Source of the DNA: Sphingomonas sp. R-74633
GTDB taxonomy: Bacteria; Pseudomonadota; Alphaproteobacteria; Sphingomonadales; Sphingomonadaceae
Length of the DNA stretch: 64,000 nt
Direction: 5' to 3'
Assembly: GCF_013416555.1 (NCBI RefSeq)
Contig: NZ_JACCFG010000002.1
Coordinates: 496,001 to 560,000, forward strand
The position numbers were made by a program, and so were the translations under genes. Of this stretch, positions 9,047 through 17,291 are shown in pieces. Position 1 is the first letter of the stretch; each line of letters starts with the position of its first letter. The notes below the pieces were generated by a model, which worked only from the letters and a program-made list of their open reading frames with translations, searched no databases and was not told the DNA's origin.

Positions 9047-9568
9047 ATGCAGTTCCGTATCACCGGCCTGACCCTCGCCGCGATCGGCGGCGCCTTCCCG
9101 GCCGCTGCGGGCGCGCAGACGCTCGACGTCACGCTGACCCTGCCGCGCATCAACGTCGCCGAATATCACAAGCCCTATGTCGCGGTCTGGCTGGAAAAGG
9201 CCGGCGGCCCCACCACCACGCTCACCGTCTGGTACGACGTCAACAAGCGCAACGACGCAGGCAAGAAGTGGCTGTCGGACGTGCGCATGTGGTGGCGCGC
9301 CTCGGGCCGCACGCTGACGCTGCCGGCCGACGGCGTCTCGGGCGCCACGCGCGCGCCGGGCACGCACAAGATCAGCTTCGTCGGCGGCCGCGGCAAGGTC
9401 CCGGCTCTGGGTGCGGGCGCCTATACGCTGGTGGTCGAAGCCGCACGCGAAGGCGGTGGCCGTGAAGTCGTCCGCGTGCCGGTCACGATCGGCGCGAATG
9501 GTGCCGGCGCGGGCAAGGCTGCCGGCAAGGGCGAGCTCGGCGCCGTCGCCGTCGCCGCACACCGCTAA
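9047..9568 (+). CDS. DUF2271 periplasmic protein with a flavinylation-type DGVSGAT motif
   Basis: A 173-residue secreted protein. The signal peptide (residues 1-23) ends AAAGAQ, leaving a beta-rich domain typical of DUF2271 (YVAVWLEKAGG, then WYDVNKRNDAGKKWL). Residues 95-101 read D-G-V-S-G-A-T, the D-x-x-(S/T)-G-A-(S/T) signature at which ApbE attaches FMN covalently to threonine in FMN-binding domains; Thr101 would be the acceptor. An apbE gene lies in the same run, so this protein is probably the flavin-carrying subunit, passing electrons between the PepSY membrane protein and an unknown acceptor. The motif is seen directly; flavinylation is inference. The C-terminus is a Gly/Ala-rich tail. 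A good ribosome site (GAGAAGGA) precedes ATG 9047. Confidence 0.88.
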   Translation: MQFRITGLTLAAIGGAFPAAAGAQTLDVTLTLPRINVAEYHKPYVAVWLEKAGGPTTTLTVWYDVNKRNDAGKKWLSDVRMWWRASGRTLTLPADGVSGATRAPGTHKISFVGGRGKVPALGAGAYTLVVEAAREGGGREVVRVPVTIGANGAGAGKAAGKGELGAVAVAAHR

Positions 9569-9582
9569 CAGGAGGGATCCGC

Positions 9583-10482
9583 ATGCAGTTCTTCCGCCAT
9601 CCGCTCACCACCGCCGTTGCGATTGCCGCAATGGTCGTGCCGCAGATCGCCGCCGCCGCCCCGCGCAGCTGGCTGCTGCCGTCGGCGACCAACTTCAACG
9701 GCGGGGACGCCTGGGTCACCGTCGATGCAGCACTGTCGACCGATCTCTATTATCCGGACCACCCCGGCCAGCCCTGGACGCCGATCGCGATCGCGCCGGA
9801 CGGCACCAATGTCCAGGTCGAGAATCTCAGCAAGGGCAAGCTGCGCCTCACCTTCGACCTGCATCTCGCCACGCAGGGCACGTACAAGCTCGCCGTGCTC
9901 AACAACGGCGTGATGGGCAGCTACATGCTCGACGGCGAGCGCAAGATGCTGCCGCGCGGCACGACCACGGATACGCTGGCCCAAGCGATCCCGGCAGGCG
10001 CCACCGAGGTTTGGACCGCCGAGAACAACAGCCGTGTCGAGACTTTCGTCACTTCGGGCGTGCCCAACGACACGGTGTTCAAGCCGACCGGCAAGGGCCT
10101 GGAGATGGTACCCGTCTCGCACCCGACCGATCTTTCGGTGCAGGATGCCGCGACCTTCCAGTTCCTGCTCGACGGCAAGCCCGCCGCCGGCATCTCGGTC
10201 AGTGCGATCAACGGTGGCGTGCGCTACGCGCCGAGCATGCAGCAGCTCGAGCTCAAGACCGATGCTGCCGGCAAGGTCACGATCAAGTGGCCGGCCCCCG
10301 GCATGTGGTGGGTGAGCGCAAGCATCGGCGCCCCCCGCGCTGAAGGCGGCCCCGGTGGTCCCGGCGGCCCCGGCGCGGGTGGCCCGGGTGGCCCCGGCAT
10401 GCAGGGAGAAGGGCCGCGCGCACCGATGGGCCCGCCCCAGCGCCGCGCCAGCTATGCGATGACGGTCGAGGTCCTCGGCTGA
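9583..10482 (+). CDS. DUF4198 domain-containing periplasmic protein
   Basis: A 299-residue secreted protein. The signal peptide (residues 1-26, ending IAAAAP) leads into the DUF4198 opening RSWLLPSATNFNGGDAWVTV and immunoglobulin-like strands. DUF4198 proteins cluster with metal-uptake genes and are thought to bind a metal or siderophore outside the cytoplasm; the ligand here is unknown. Residues ~249-277 form a low-complexity collagen-like GGPGG linker, followed by a short strand ending VEVLG. It begins 14 bp after the DUF2271 gene with AGGAGG as ribosome site, and its TGA lies inside the CTGA that probably starts apbE, implying translational coupling. Confidence 0.85.
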   Translation: MQFFRHPLTTAVAIAAMVVPQIAAAAPRSWLLPSATNFNGGDAWVTVDAALSTDLYYPDHPGQPWTPIAIAPDGTNVQVENLSKGKLRLTFDLHLATQGTYKLAVLNNGVMGSYMLDGERKMLPRGTTTDTLAQAIPAGATEVWTAENNSRVETFVTSGVPNDTVFKPTGKGLEMVPVSHPTDLSVQDAATFQFLLDGKPAAGISVSAINGGVRYAPSMQQLELKTDAAGKVTIKWPAPGMWWVSASIGAPRAEGGPGGPGGPGAGGPGGPGMQGEGPRAPMGPPQRRASYAMTVEVLG

Positions 10483-11453
10483 TCCGTATCGCAATTCCCC
10501 AAGGGCTCTCGCCTGCGGCGTTCCATCGCCGCCAGGCGGGAGCCCCGGTTATTTCCTGCGCCGGCGAGACGATGGGCACCAGTTGGTCGGCCCGCATCGT
10601 CGCCGCGCCCGACGGTATCGCCGCCCGCATCCAGGCCGAGCTCGACCGCGTCGTCGCCGAGATGAGTCATTGGGACCCGGCCTCGGCGCTCTCCCGCTTC
10701 AACCGCAGCGAGCCGGGCCGATGGCAGCCTCTGCCCGCCGGTTTCGCCGAGGTGCTCGCCGCCGCGCTCGACATTGCGGAGAAGAGCGAAGGCGCCTTCG
10801 ATCCGGCCATGGGCGCGCTAGTCGACCTCTGGGGCTTCGGCCCGCCCGGCCCGCGCAACGGCCTTCCCGGTGACGCCGAGATCGCCGCAGCAATCACTGG
10901 CCGCGCCCATATCGAGCAGGACGACCGCCGCGCCCGCCGCACCGCCCTCGCCGCACTCGACTTCTCCGGTATCGCCAAGGGGCACGGTGTCGATCGCGTG
11001 GCCGAAATGCTGCGCAGCATGGAGATCCCCGACTTCCTGATCGAAGTCGGCGGCGAGCTGCGCGGTGAAGGCATCAAGCCCGATGGCCAGCCCTGGTGGG
11101 TGGATTTCGAGCCCGTGCCCGGCAGCCCGCTGGTCACGCTTCGTGTTGCCCTGCACGGCCTGTCGATCGCCACCTCGGGCGACTATCGCCGCAGCTTCTC
11201 GCACGACGGGCGCAGCTATGCCCACACGCTCGATCCCCGCACCCGCCGCCCGCTGAAGAACCGGGTTGCCTCGGTCAGCGTGCTGCACCCGCGCTGCATG
11301 CTCGCCGACGCTTGGGCGACCGCACTGAGCGTGCTTGGGCCCGAGGGCATGGCGCTGGCCGAACGCGAAGGCCTGGCGGCGCATATGGTGGTGCGCGAAG
11401 GGAACGGCTTCGCGGAACACCTGTCGCCCGCCCTGGACGGAATGCTTGCCTAA
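10479..11453 (+). CDS. apbE: FAD:protein FMN transferase ApbE
   Basis: Transfers FMN from FAD to a Ser/Thr of target proteins, using Mg2+, outside the cytoplasm. Hallmarks are all present: MGTSWS (~32), DFSGIAKGHGVD (~161), LIEVGGELRGEG, ATSGDYRR, HTLDPRTRRP and the C-terminal DAWATALSVLG. The first ATG is 10572, but it falls inside the conserved beta-strand GETMGTSW, and homologous sequence extends upstream (APVISCAGE). The only plausible initiator upstream is CTG at 10479, overlapping the previous stop as CTGA with GAGG seven bases before; that start gives 324 residues. No signal peptide or lipobox is obvious. The likely substrate is the DUF2271 protein two genes upstream. The last codons overlap the convergent RHH gene by 4 bp. 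Confidence 0.92.
   Translation: MIRIAIPQGLSPAAFHRRQAGAPVISCAGETMGTSWSARIVAAPDGIAARIQAELDRVVAEMSHWDPASALSRFNRSEPGRWQPLPAGFAEVLAAALDIAEKSEGAFDPAMGALVDLWGFGPPGPRNGLPGDAEIAAAITGRAHIEQDDRRARRTALAALDFSGIAKGHGVDRVAEMLRSMEIPDFLIEVGGELRGEGIKPDGQPWWVDFEPVPGSPLVTLRVALHGLSIATSGDYRRSFSHDGRSYAHTLDPRTRRPLKNRVASVSVLHPRCMLADAWATALSVLGPEGMALAEREGLAAHMVVREGNGFAEHLSPALDGMLA
10503..10545 (+). other. Long RNA hairpin at the DUF4198-apbE junction
   Basis: GGGCTCTCGCCTG-CGGCG (10503-10520) pairs with 10527-10545 around a TTCCAT loop. This gives an 18-bp stem with one wobble and one bulge, followed by CCGGTTATTTCC. It lies within the first codons of apbE if the CTG start is right. It could act as partial terminator, mRNA stabiliser or control of apbE expression; no U-run is strong enough to decide. 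Confidence 0.5.
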
Positions 11454-11698
11454 GCGCGCGTTTGCGCCAGCAACCAGGTACGGATCGCGCTGGCGAGGTT
11501 GGGCGGATCCTCGCCCGAGATCCGGGCATGATCGATAGCCGCGACCAAGGCATTAAGCGGCAACGACCGCTCCGTCGCAGCCGCCTCCAGCGCATCCCAG
11601 AACAGCGGCTCGAGGCTGATCGAAGTCTGGTGCCCGGCAATCGTGACCGACCGCTTGATCGGCCCCTCAAAGCCACCCGCGGGCGGCGCGATCTTCAT
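11450..11698 (-). CDS. Ribbon-helix-helix domain protein (RHH_4 type)
   Basis: An 82-residue protein with the pattern of the alphaproteobacterial RHH_4 family: a ribbon strand [17 protein letters not shown] (residues ~15-31), then helices [24 protein letters not shown] and [14 protein letters not shown] proteins are usually dimeric DNA-binding repressors, but members of this subfamily have no assigned target. Its ATG (11698) overlaps the cobT stop by 4 bp, so it is translated with cobT. It converges on apbE with a 4-bp overlap at the 3' ends. No nuclease or toxin partner is adjacent. Confidence 0.85.
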   Translation of the reverse strand: MKIAPPAGGFEGPIKRSVTIAGHQTSISLEPLFWDALEAAATERSLPLNALVAAIDHARISGEDPPNLASAIRTWLLAQTRA

Positions 11699-13521
11699 TC
11701 CGTATCGAACAGTGCCGCCAGCTGCTCGACCATCGTGCCGGCCAGCTGCTCGGCATCCATGATCGTCACGGCGCGGCTGTAATAGCGCGTCACGTCATGG
11801 CCGATGCCGATCGCGACCAGCTCGACCGGCGAGCGCGCCTCGATCCAGCCGATCACCTGGCGCAGATGGCGCTCCAGATAGGAGCCCGAATTCACCGACA
11901 GGGTAGAATCATCGACCGGCGCGCCGTCCGAGATCACCATCAGGATCTTGCGGTCCTCGCTGCGGCCGATCAGCCGCTGGTGCGCCCAGAGCAGTGCCTC
12001 GCCGTCGATATTCTCCTTTAGCAGCCCCTCGCGCATCATCAGCCCGAGCGCCTTCTTGGCGCGGCGCCAAGGCTCGTCGGCCTGCTTGTAGACGATGTGG
12101 CGCACGTCGTTGAGGCGGCCCGGCTGGGCGGGGCGGCCATCGGTCAGCCACTTCTCGCGGGACTGCCCGCCCTTCCAGGCGCGCGTAGTGAAGCCGAGGA
12201 TCTCGGTCTTCACGCCGACGCGCTCCAGCGTGCGCGCCATGATGTCGGCACTGATCGCGGCGATCGAGATCGGCCGCCCGCGCATCGAGCCCGAATTGTC
12301 GATCAGCAGCGTGACCACCGTGTCCTTGAACTCGGTGTCCTTCTCCATCTTGTAGGAAAGCGACTGCATCGGGTTGACCACCACGCGCGCCAGCCGCGCC
12401 GCGTCGAGCAGGCCCTCTTCCTGGTCGAAGTCCCAGCTGCGGTTCTGCTGCGCCATCAGCCGGCGCTGGAGCCGGTTGGCAAGCTTGGTCACCGCGCCCT
12501 GCAGATGGAGCAGCTGCTGGTCGAGATAGGAGCGGAGGCGATCCAGTTCCTCGGCATCGCACAGATCGGTGGCCGCGATCACCTCGTCGAACTGCGTCGT
12601 ATAGGCGCGATACTCGAACTGCGGCGGCAGGTCGCTCCATGGGCGATTGGGGCGTACGGGCAGCATGCCCTCATCGCCTTCGTCGCCGGGCTCGCCGTCG
12701 CCATCCTCCATTGCGTCGGACTGCTGCTGCTCGCCGTCCTCGCCTTCATCGGAGTCGCGCTGCTCGCCACGCGCCTCGGCCTGGCCCTCGCTTTGGCTCG
12801 ACTGGTCCTCGCCTTCCTCGTCGCCGGGCTCGTCCTGGTCTTCTGTGCCCTCGTCCTCGCCGCCGCCGTCATCGGCTTCGTCGGGGATCAGGTCGCCTTC
12901 GGTCAGCTCGAGATCCTGGAGCAGCTTAGAGGTGAGCGAGGCAAAGGCCTGCTGGTTGTCGATCGCCAGCGCCAGCGCATCGAGATCGGAGCCTCCGCGC
13001 TCCTCGATCCAGTCGCGGATCAGCGCCATGCCGAGTGCCGCGGCGCCGGGCGACTCGCGCCCAGTCAGGCGCTCGCGAACCATCAGGCTGATCGCCGTGG
13101 AGAGCGGCACTTCCTCGCGATTGCGCGCCCGGGTGATCGGATCGGCGCGCAGCTTAACTTCGAGCGCGTGGTCGAGATTGGCAGCAATGCCGGCATAGCC
13201 GCGCGACCCCAGCGCCTCGACCCGCGCGGTCTCGACCGCATCGAACACCGCGCGCGCCACCGGCTCCTTGGGCGCGGCCTTCAGATGCAGGGCATTGTCG
13301 TGGTGGCGCAGGCGCAGCGCGAAGCTGTCGGCAAAGCCGCGCGCCTCGGCCACTTCCTCGGCGGGCAAAGTGCGCGACGGCGTCGGCACCTTGATCTGGC
13401 GCCCGTCCTGGCGCGGCGCCTCGCCGGTGAAGCTCAGCTCGGCCTCATGCTCGCCCGAAAGCGCGCGCACGGCGCCGCCCAACACATTGCGGAAGCGTTC
13501 GAGGGGAGAGTCGGCAGCCAT
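11695..13521 (-). CDS. cobT: Cobaltochelatase subunit CobT (von Willebrand A-type)
   Basis: With CobS it forms the AAA+/VWA chaperone that drives cobalt insertion by CobN in aerobic cobalamin synthesis; many alphaproteobacteria keep cobS/cobT without cobN. The 608-residue protein has an N-terminal helical domain, a very acidic low-complexity linker (~residues 215-285, runs of Glu/Asp/Gln) and a C-terminal VWA domain. The metal-binding MIDAS motif DNSGSMRG is near 408, and the conserved [10 protein letters not shown] is near 543. The ATG at 13521 has TATAGC 12-17 bp upstream and no good Shine-Dalgarno, so the message may be nearly leaderless. It is separated from the upstream SPFH gene by a terminator. 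cobS lies 1.5 kb upstream rather than adjacent, and cobN is not in the window. Confidence 0.95.
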   Translation of the reverse strand: MAADSPLERFRNVLGGAVRALSGEHEAELSFTGEAPRQDGRQIKVPTPSRTLPAEEVAEARGFADSFALRLRHHDNALHLKAAPKEPVARAVFDAVETARVEALGSRGYAGIAANLDHALEVKLRADPITRARNREEVPLSTAISLMVRERLTGRESPGAAALGMALIRDWIEERGGSDLDALALAIDNQQAFASLTSKLLQDLELTEGDLIPDEADDGGGEDEGTEDQDEPGDEEGEDQSSQSEGQAEARGEQRDSDEGEDGEQQQSDAMEDGDGEPGDEGDEGMLPVRPNRPWSDLPPQFEYRAYTTQFDEVIAATDLCDAEELDRLRSYLDQQLLHLQGAVTKLANRLQRRLMAQQNRSWDFDQEEGLLDAARLARVVVNPMQSLSYKMEKDTEFKDTVVTLLIDNSGSMRGRPISIAAISADIMARTLERVGVKTEILGFTTRAWKGGQSREKWLTDGRPAQPGRLNDVRHIVYKQADEPWRRAKKALGLMMREGLLKENIDGEALLWAHQRLIGRSEDRKILMVISDGAPVDDSTLSVNSGSYLERHLRQVIGWIEARSPVELVAIGIGHDVTRYYSRAVTIMDAEQLAGTMVEQLAALFDTE

Positions 13522-13559
13522 TTGCCAGCGCTATAGCCGCGGCGTTCCGCCAAAGGAAA

Positions 13560-13589
13560 GCCGCGCCGGGATGGTTTTCCCGGCGCGGC
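13560..13589 (-). terminator. Intrinsic terminator after the SPFH gene
   Basis: Stem GCCGCGCCGGG (13560-13570) / CCCGGCGCGGC (13579-13589) with an 8-base loop. On the minus strand it is followed by TTTCCTTT, 10 bp after the SPFH stop, and separates that gene from cobT. Confidence 0.85.
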
Positions 13590-13598
13590 CCTCTCAAC

Positions 13599-14498
13599 TC
13601 ACTTCACATCGAGGAACGGCATCGGCGCGCCGCCGCCCATATAGGTGGGCATCACGCCGTTCCATTTCTCCACTGCGCGCATCTTGACGATCTCCGGATT
13701 GGTGCGGATCGCCTCCGCTTCGACCTGGATAGCCTCTGCGTCGCCCTTGGCCTTGGCGATGCGTGCATCGGAATTGGCGCGGGCCGTCGCGACATTCGCC
13801 TGCGCGGCCAATGCCGCCTGCTCGTTGGCGATCTTGGCGTTGATCTGCGCGAGCACGCTGTCCGGCACCACGATGTTGCCCGCCCAGTAGATCTGCTCGA
13901 TCTGCAGCCCCACCGGCGCGAAGAAGCCCTGCACCCGGCGCTGCGCCGTGGCGATCAGCTCGGCCTTGTGGCTGCCGTAGATCTCCTCGACCCCCAGCTG
14001 CGCCGCGCGCTCGACGATGGCGTTGCGGATCGCATTGCGCAGCGGCCCGGCGATGATCTGGTCCATGTCCGTCCGATAGCGCTGGAACAGGATCGAGGCG
14101 CGCTGCGGATCGACATGGTAGGAAACCGCCACATCGGCCTTGAGCGACAGGCCGTTCTTGTCCTGGAAGTTGAAGCTCTCATTGACCGCTGTCTGCTCGG
14201 TATCTGCCGCGGTCCAGGTATAGGTGCGGGTGAACACCGGATATTGGTAGATATGCGTTCCCGGCGGCGCGAAATACCAGCCGACCGGGAGTGAGTTGGC
14301 CGAGACACCCCCGGCGATGTTGTTGACCCGGATGCCGACCTGGCCCGGCTCGACGCGTGCGAAGCTGGTCATCGCCGCCCAGGCCAGAACAATCGCCACC
14401 ACGCCCAGGCCAATGCGACGGCCGACACCGCCGCCACGTACCACGCGGCCCATGGTACGGCCGATCGCCTCCGCTGGATTCTCCGATTCATATGCCAC
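13599..14498 (-). CDS. SPFH/prohibitin-family membrane protein
   Basis: A 299-residue protein with one N-terminal membrane helix (residues ~30-48, LGVVAIVLAWAAMTSFARVE). The SPFH band-7 domain follows (GQVGIRVNNIAGG to ~190). Next comes a helix rich in Ala/Lys/Glu (AQINAKIANEQAALAAQANV onward), likely coiled coil for ring assembly, then a short tail ending MPFLDVK. Prohibitin relatives organise membrane microdomains and modulate proteases; no partner protease is adjacent. The start is GTG at 14498, seven bases after GGGAGAA; a TTG-opened frame upstream lacks homology and ribosome site. It lies between cobS and cobT on the same strand but has its own terminator and a ~370-bp upstream gap. Confidence 0.9.
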   Translation of the reverse strand: MAYESENPAEAIGRTMGRVVRGGGVGRRIGLGVVAIVLAWAAMTSFARVEPGQVGIRVNNIAGGVSANSLPVGWYFAPPGTHIYQYPVFTRTYTWTAADTEQTAVNESFNFQDKNGLSLKADVAVSYHVDPQRASILFQRYRTDMDQIIAGPLRNAIRNAIVERAAQLGVEEIYGSHKAELIATAQRRVQGFFAPVGLQIEQIYWAGNIVVPDSVLAQINAKIANEQAALAAQANVATARANSDARIAKAKGDAEAIQVEAEAIRTNPEIVKMRAVEKWNGVMPTYMGGGAPMPFLDVK

Positions 14499-14867
14499 CT
14501 GTTCTTCTCCCTTTGGGGAAAGTCCGCCCCAGATGCGGTCGTTCGTGGCGGGACGGCGGATATGCCGCCCGCGCAGGGCCGAACGCGGCCGAGCTCGCTC
14601 GACGCGGGTATCGATCGGGATGGGTGGGTCGGGCGGATGCATACTTCCCGAGGGAAGGGCGCAGGCGGGACGACACAGCGGCAACCAAATCGCGTGCGAT
14701 CCACTGGATCGACACAATCCGAAAGCTCATGCCAACGTCGCTAGTCCCTGCTCCTCAAATGCTCCGAACGAGATGGAATCTACGCTTCCCACGGCGGCGG
14801 ACAAGCGGAATCGGCCTGCACGCCAGGCTATCGTGATTGCAGTTTTTGCAACACAATCCGTGAATGC
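14499..14867. other. Gene-free interval upstream of the SPFH gene
   Basis: No coding frame with homology or a ribosome site is visible in these 369 bp. It holds a perfect 15-bp palindrome CGATCCA-C-TGGATCG (14697-14711), a possible operator, and a small TTGCA-GTTTT-TGCAA inverted repeat near 14838. The SPFH promoter presumably lies here. Confidence 0.5.
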
Positions 14868-15089
14868 TTAGCGAAACCGCAATCGCTCGCGCAGCCGGCG
14901 CCACCAACCGCGCTTCGGCGCCAGCGGCGGCGCGTTGAGCGGATCGGGCTCGCAATTCCCGACGCCCATCCGGCTGTGCACCAGGTCCTTCAGATAGGCA
15001 TATTCGTCGCCGGTGATCGGCCCGCCCTCGCCCCCGCGCGCCGTCCAGCGGCGGGGGTCGAGCGGATCGTCTTCCGGCGTGTCGCTCAA
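14868..15089 (-). CDS. Small uncharacterised protein downstream of cobS (73 aa)
   Basis: Not assigned to a named family. The 73-residue product starts [20 protein letters not shown], has a middle helix ([16 protein letters not shown]), and ends in a basic tail ([15 protein letters not shown]) that could bind membrane or nucleic acid. The ATG (15089) overlaps the cobS stop in an ATGA arrangement, so the two are co-translated. Coding bias matches its neighbours. A role linked to CobS is plausible only from position. Confidence 0.7.
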   Translation of the reverse strand: MSDTPEDDPLDPRRWTARGGEGGPITGDEYAYLKDLVHSRMGVGNCEPDPLNAPPLAPKRGWWRRLRERLRFR

Positions 15090-16090
15090 GCCTTGGCGAC
15101 CACGCTTTCGGGCAGGTCCTTGCCGAACACGCGCTGGTAATATTCAGCCACCTGCGCGCGCTCCGCCTCGTCGCACTTGTTGAGGAAGCTCAGCCGGAAG
15201 GCGAAGCCGACATCCTTGAAGATCTCGGCATTCTGCGCCCAGGTGATCACCGTGCGGGGCGACATGACCGTCGAGATGTCGCCGTTGACGAAGCCCTTGC
15301 GGGTCAGGTCGGCGACGCGGACCATATTCTCGACCAGCTCCTTGCCGCCGGGCTTGTCGAAATCACCCGACTTGGCGAGGACGATCTGCGCCTCGACCGC
15401 GGCGGGGAGATAGTTGAGCGTCACCACGATGTTCCAGCGGTCCATCTGGCCCTGGTTGATCTGCTGGGTGCCGTGATACAGCCCGCTGGTGTCGCCCAGG
15501 CCCACGGTGTTCGCGGTGGCGAACAGGCGGAAATAGGGGTTCGGGCGGATCACGCGGTTCTGGTCGAGCAGGGTCAGCTTGCCCTCGGTCTCAAGCACGC
15601 GCTGGATCACGAACATCACGTCCGGACGGCCGGCGTCATATTCGTCGAACACCAAGGCGGTCGGCGTCTGCAGCGCCCAGGGGAGCAGGCCCTCGCGGAA
15701 CTCGGTGACCTGCTGGCCGTCCTTGAGCACGATCGCGTCGCGGCCGATCAGGTCGATACGGCTGATATGCGCATCGAGGTTGATGCGGATGCACGGCCAG
15801 TTGAGGCGCGCCGCGACCTGCTCGATATGCGTCGACTTGCCGGTGCCGTGATAGCCCTGGACCATCACGCGGCGATTATAGGCAAAGCCCGCCAGGATCG
15901 CGAGCGTGGTGTCGGCATCGAAGACATAGGCCGGATCCATGTCGGGTACGCGCTCATCCGCCTCGCTGAACGCGGGCACTTCGAGATCGCTGTCGATCCC
16001 GAACAGGTCGCGCACCTTCACCATCTTGTCGGGCGCTTCGAGGATCGTGGTTTCCCGGCTGTCGGGCTGGGTGTTGGGGATGTCCGCCAT
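15086..16090 (-). CDS. cobS: Cobaltochelatase subunit CobS (AAA+ ATPase)
   Basis: MoxR-type AAA+ ATPase that, with CobT, powers cobalt chelation into hydrogenobyrinate a,c-diamide. The 334-residue length is standard. Walker [10 protein letters not shown] is at ~80-88, Walker [10 protein letters not shown] at ~145, sensor 1 LFATANT at ~190, and the conserved [13 protein letters not shown] near the C-terminus. The N-terminal segment [15 protein letters not shown] is typical of the family. It is followed by a 73-residue gene with a 4-bp overlap. Upstream, the 184-bp gap to a divergent lipoprotein gene contains an inverted repeat. In many alphaproteobacteria a J-domain gene and bolA sit directly upstream of cobS; here they are 6.5 kb away. 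Confidence 0.96.
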   Translation of the reverse strand: MADIPNTQPDSRETTILEAPDKMVKVRDLFGIDSDLEVPAFSEADERVPDMDPAYVFDADTTLAILAGFAYNRRVMVQGYHGTGKSTHIEQVAARLNWPCIRINLDAHISRIDLIGRDAIVLKDGQQVTEFREGLLPWALQTPTALVFDEYDAGRPDVMFVIQRVLETEGKLTLLDQNRVIRPNPYFRLFATANTVGLGDTSGLYHGTQQINQGQMDRWNIVVTLNYLPAAVEAQIVLAKSGDFDKPGGKELVENMVRVADLTRKGFVNGDISTVMSPRTVITWAQNAEIFKDVGFAFRLSFLNKCDEAERAQVAEYYQRVFGKDLPESVVAKA

Positions 16091-16147
16091 GTCTTCGTCC
16101 TTCTGTCGCGTGAGCGACTAGATGCTCGCGTGCCGCACTGCAACGGG

Positions 16148-16168
16148 GATCACGCAAAACGCGTGATC
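16148..16168. promoter_or_regulatory. Inverted repeat between divergent cobS and lipoprotein genes
   Basis: Perfect 8-bp arms GATCACGC / GCGTGATC separated by AAAAC, in the shared upstream region. It could be an operator for either gene; no regulator is linked to it. Confidence 0.4.
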
Positions 16169-16274
16169 GGCGGCTTCCGTCGCAAGCCCTTTCCTCGAAT
16201 CGGCTTTCATGGGATCATGACGTCAAAGCAACGGTCGCGCGCAAAACCGATTCTTTCGTCTCTTGGGGAAGTCG

Positions 16275-16925
16275 ATGAACTGGAAGCTGCTGTTCCTGGC
16301 GCTGCTCGCGCCGCTTGCCGGCTGCGACTGGGGCCAGCAACCTCCTCCGCCCCCGCGGCGCCCTCCGCCCATCGTCCGCCCGGTCGATCGCGAGCCCGAC
16401 TGGCTTGTCGCCGTGCCCTATTGCGAGGGCGCGCTGCGCCGCGGCCAGTGGCTGGTGTGTGACAATAAGGGGCTGAACTGGCTGCACCGCACGCTCGCCA
16501 ACCAATGGGCGGAAGACCGGCAGGGCGCGAGCCGCCAGCAGCTCTGGGTCCAGCGCCAGCAGCTCCAGGCGCTGGCAAGCGAGCGCGACGCCTGCGAGAC
16601 GGCGGACTGCGTCGCCACCGCCTATCGCCGCTATCTGCGCAAGCCCGAGCGCTGGACGCCGGAGCCGGGCTGGCGCCCCGCGCCGCCGCCGCGCCCGATC
16701 TATCACCGCCCGCGCGAGAAGCGCTGGAACTGGCGCGACGACAGCTCGACCTGCGCCTCTAAGATCGGCTGGCAAAAGGCGTCGCTGCTCGCGCGGCAAT
16801 GCTCGGTGGTCAATCCCGACGGCCAGTGCGGCCCCCAGCGCAGCTGCGCGTCGCTGAAGACGATGATCCTCGACGGCTGCTGGGACATGGGCGATCGCAA
16901 GCCGGGATTCTGCGGGCGGGTCTAG
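16275..16925 (+). CDS. Putative lipoprotein, cysteine-containing, unknown function
   Basis: A 216-residue protein with a lipoprotein signal, NWKLLFLALLAPLAGC, so Cys17 should be lipidated and anchored in the envelope. A proline-rich linker follows (PPPPPRRPPP). The mature domain has several cysteines in the ERDACETADCVATAYRRYL region (LprI/DUF1311-like spacing) and a second Cys cluster near the end (CSVV, CGPQRSC, CW, CG), suggesting disulfides in the periplasm. ATG 16275 is preferred over an in-frame TTG 12 bp upstream because GGGGAAG sits just before it and the lipobox is then correctly placed. It is transcribed away from cobS. A lysozyme-inhibitor-like role is only a guess. Confidence 0.75.
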   Translation: MNWKLLFLALLAPLAGCDWGQQPPPPPRRPPPIVRPVDREPDWLVAVPYCEGALRRGQWLVCDNKGLNWLHRTLANQWAEDRQGASRQQLWVQRQQLQALASERDACETADCVATAYRRYLRKPERWTPEPGWRPAPPPRPIYHRPREKRWNWRDDSSTCASKIGWQKASLLARQCSVVNPDGQCGPQRSCASLKTMILDGCWDMGDRKPGFCGRV

Positions 16926-17156
16926 CCGCGTCCTACATCGGGCGCGGCACCGACTCGGCAAAGGTCACGAAGTACGGGCCCAAAGCGGGTTTTCGCGGCG
17001 CTTAGGTTGACTCGGTTCGGAGGAACGCCGCGCGTCTCGCAACATCCTTGCGCGAGCGGGATCCTATTTTTCCTACAGGGTCAAAGAGCGGCCGACGGCA
17101 GATCGAGGCAAGCAGGCGAAATCCTACATTGCAAGGGGCGGCGGAAGCATTCCTGT

Positions 17157-17256
17157 TCCCCGGCGAAGGCCGGGGCCCAGCCTCGACGTCTGTCGTTAGG
17201 CGCGTGAACCTCTCGAACGGCATTGCAACTGGACCCCGGCCTTCGCCGGGGAGCAG
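17157..17256. repeat. 100-bp terminal-inverted-repeat element, copy 1
   Basis: Direct-orientation copy of the element at 53297-53396 (about 86% identical by hand count). Each end is a ~25-bp inverted repeat rich in CCGG, here with two mismatches, and each end can also fold on itself (CCCCGGC-GAAG-GCCGGGG). It lies between the 3' ends of convergent genes, as REP/BIME elements usually do. The rest of the 366-bp gap (16926-17291) shows no gene. Confidence 0.85.
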
Positions 17257-17291
17257 CTTGGGGTGACGGCCTGGCATGAGGACGGGCCTAG

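Noticed and set aside
13599..14717. SPFH protein starting at a TTG at 14717
   Set aside because: The extra residues are Pro/Arg-rich with no homology or ribosome site; GTG 14498 has GGGAGAA.
14755..14955. A 66-codon frame between cobS-downstream gene and SPFH
   Set aside because: Out of frame with the 73-residue gene it overlaps, no ribosome site, unusual composition.
16263..16925. Lipoprotein beginning at TTG 16263
   Set aside because: The TTG overlaps the Shine-Dalgarno of ATG 16275, which places the lipobox correctly.
17157..17256. CRISPR-like repeat
   Set aside because: Only one unit here with internal inverted ends, and no spacer-repeat periodicity; it is a REP/MITE-type element. No CRISPR array or cas gene was seen in the window.
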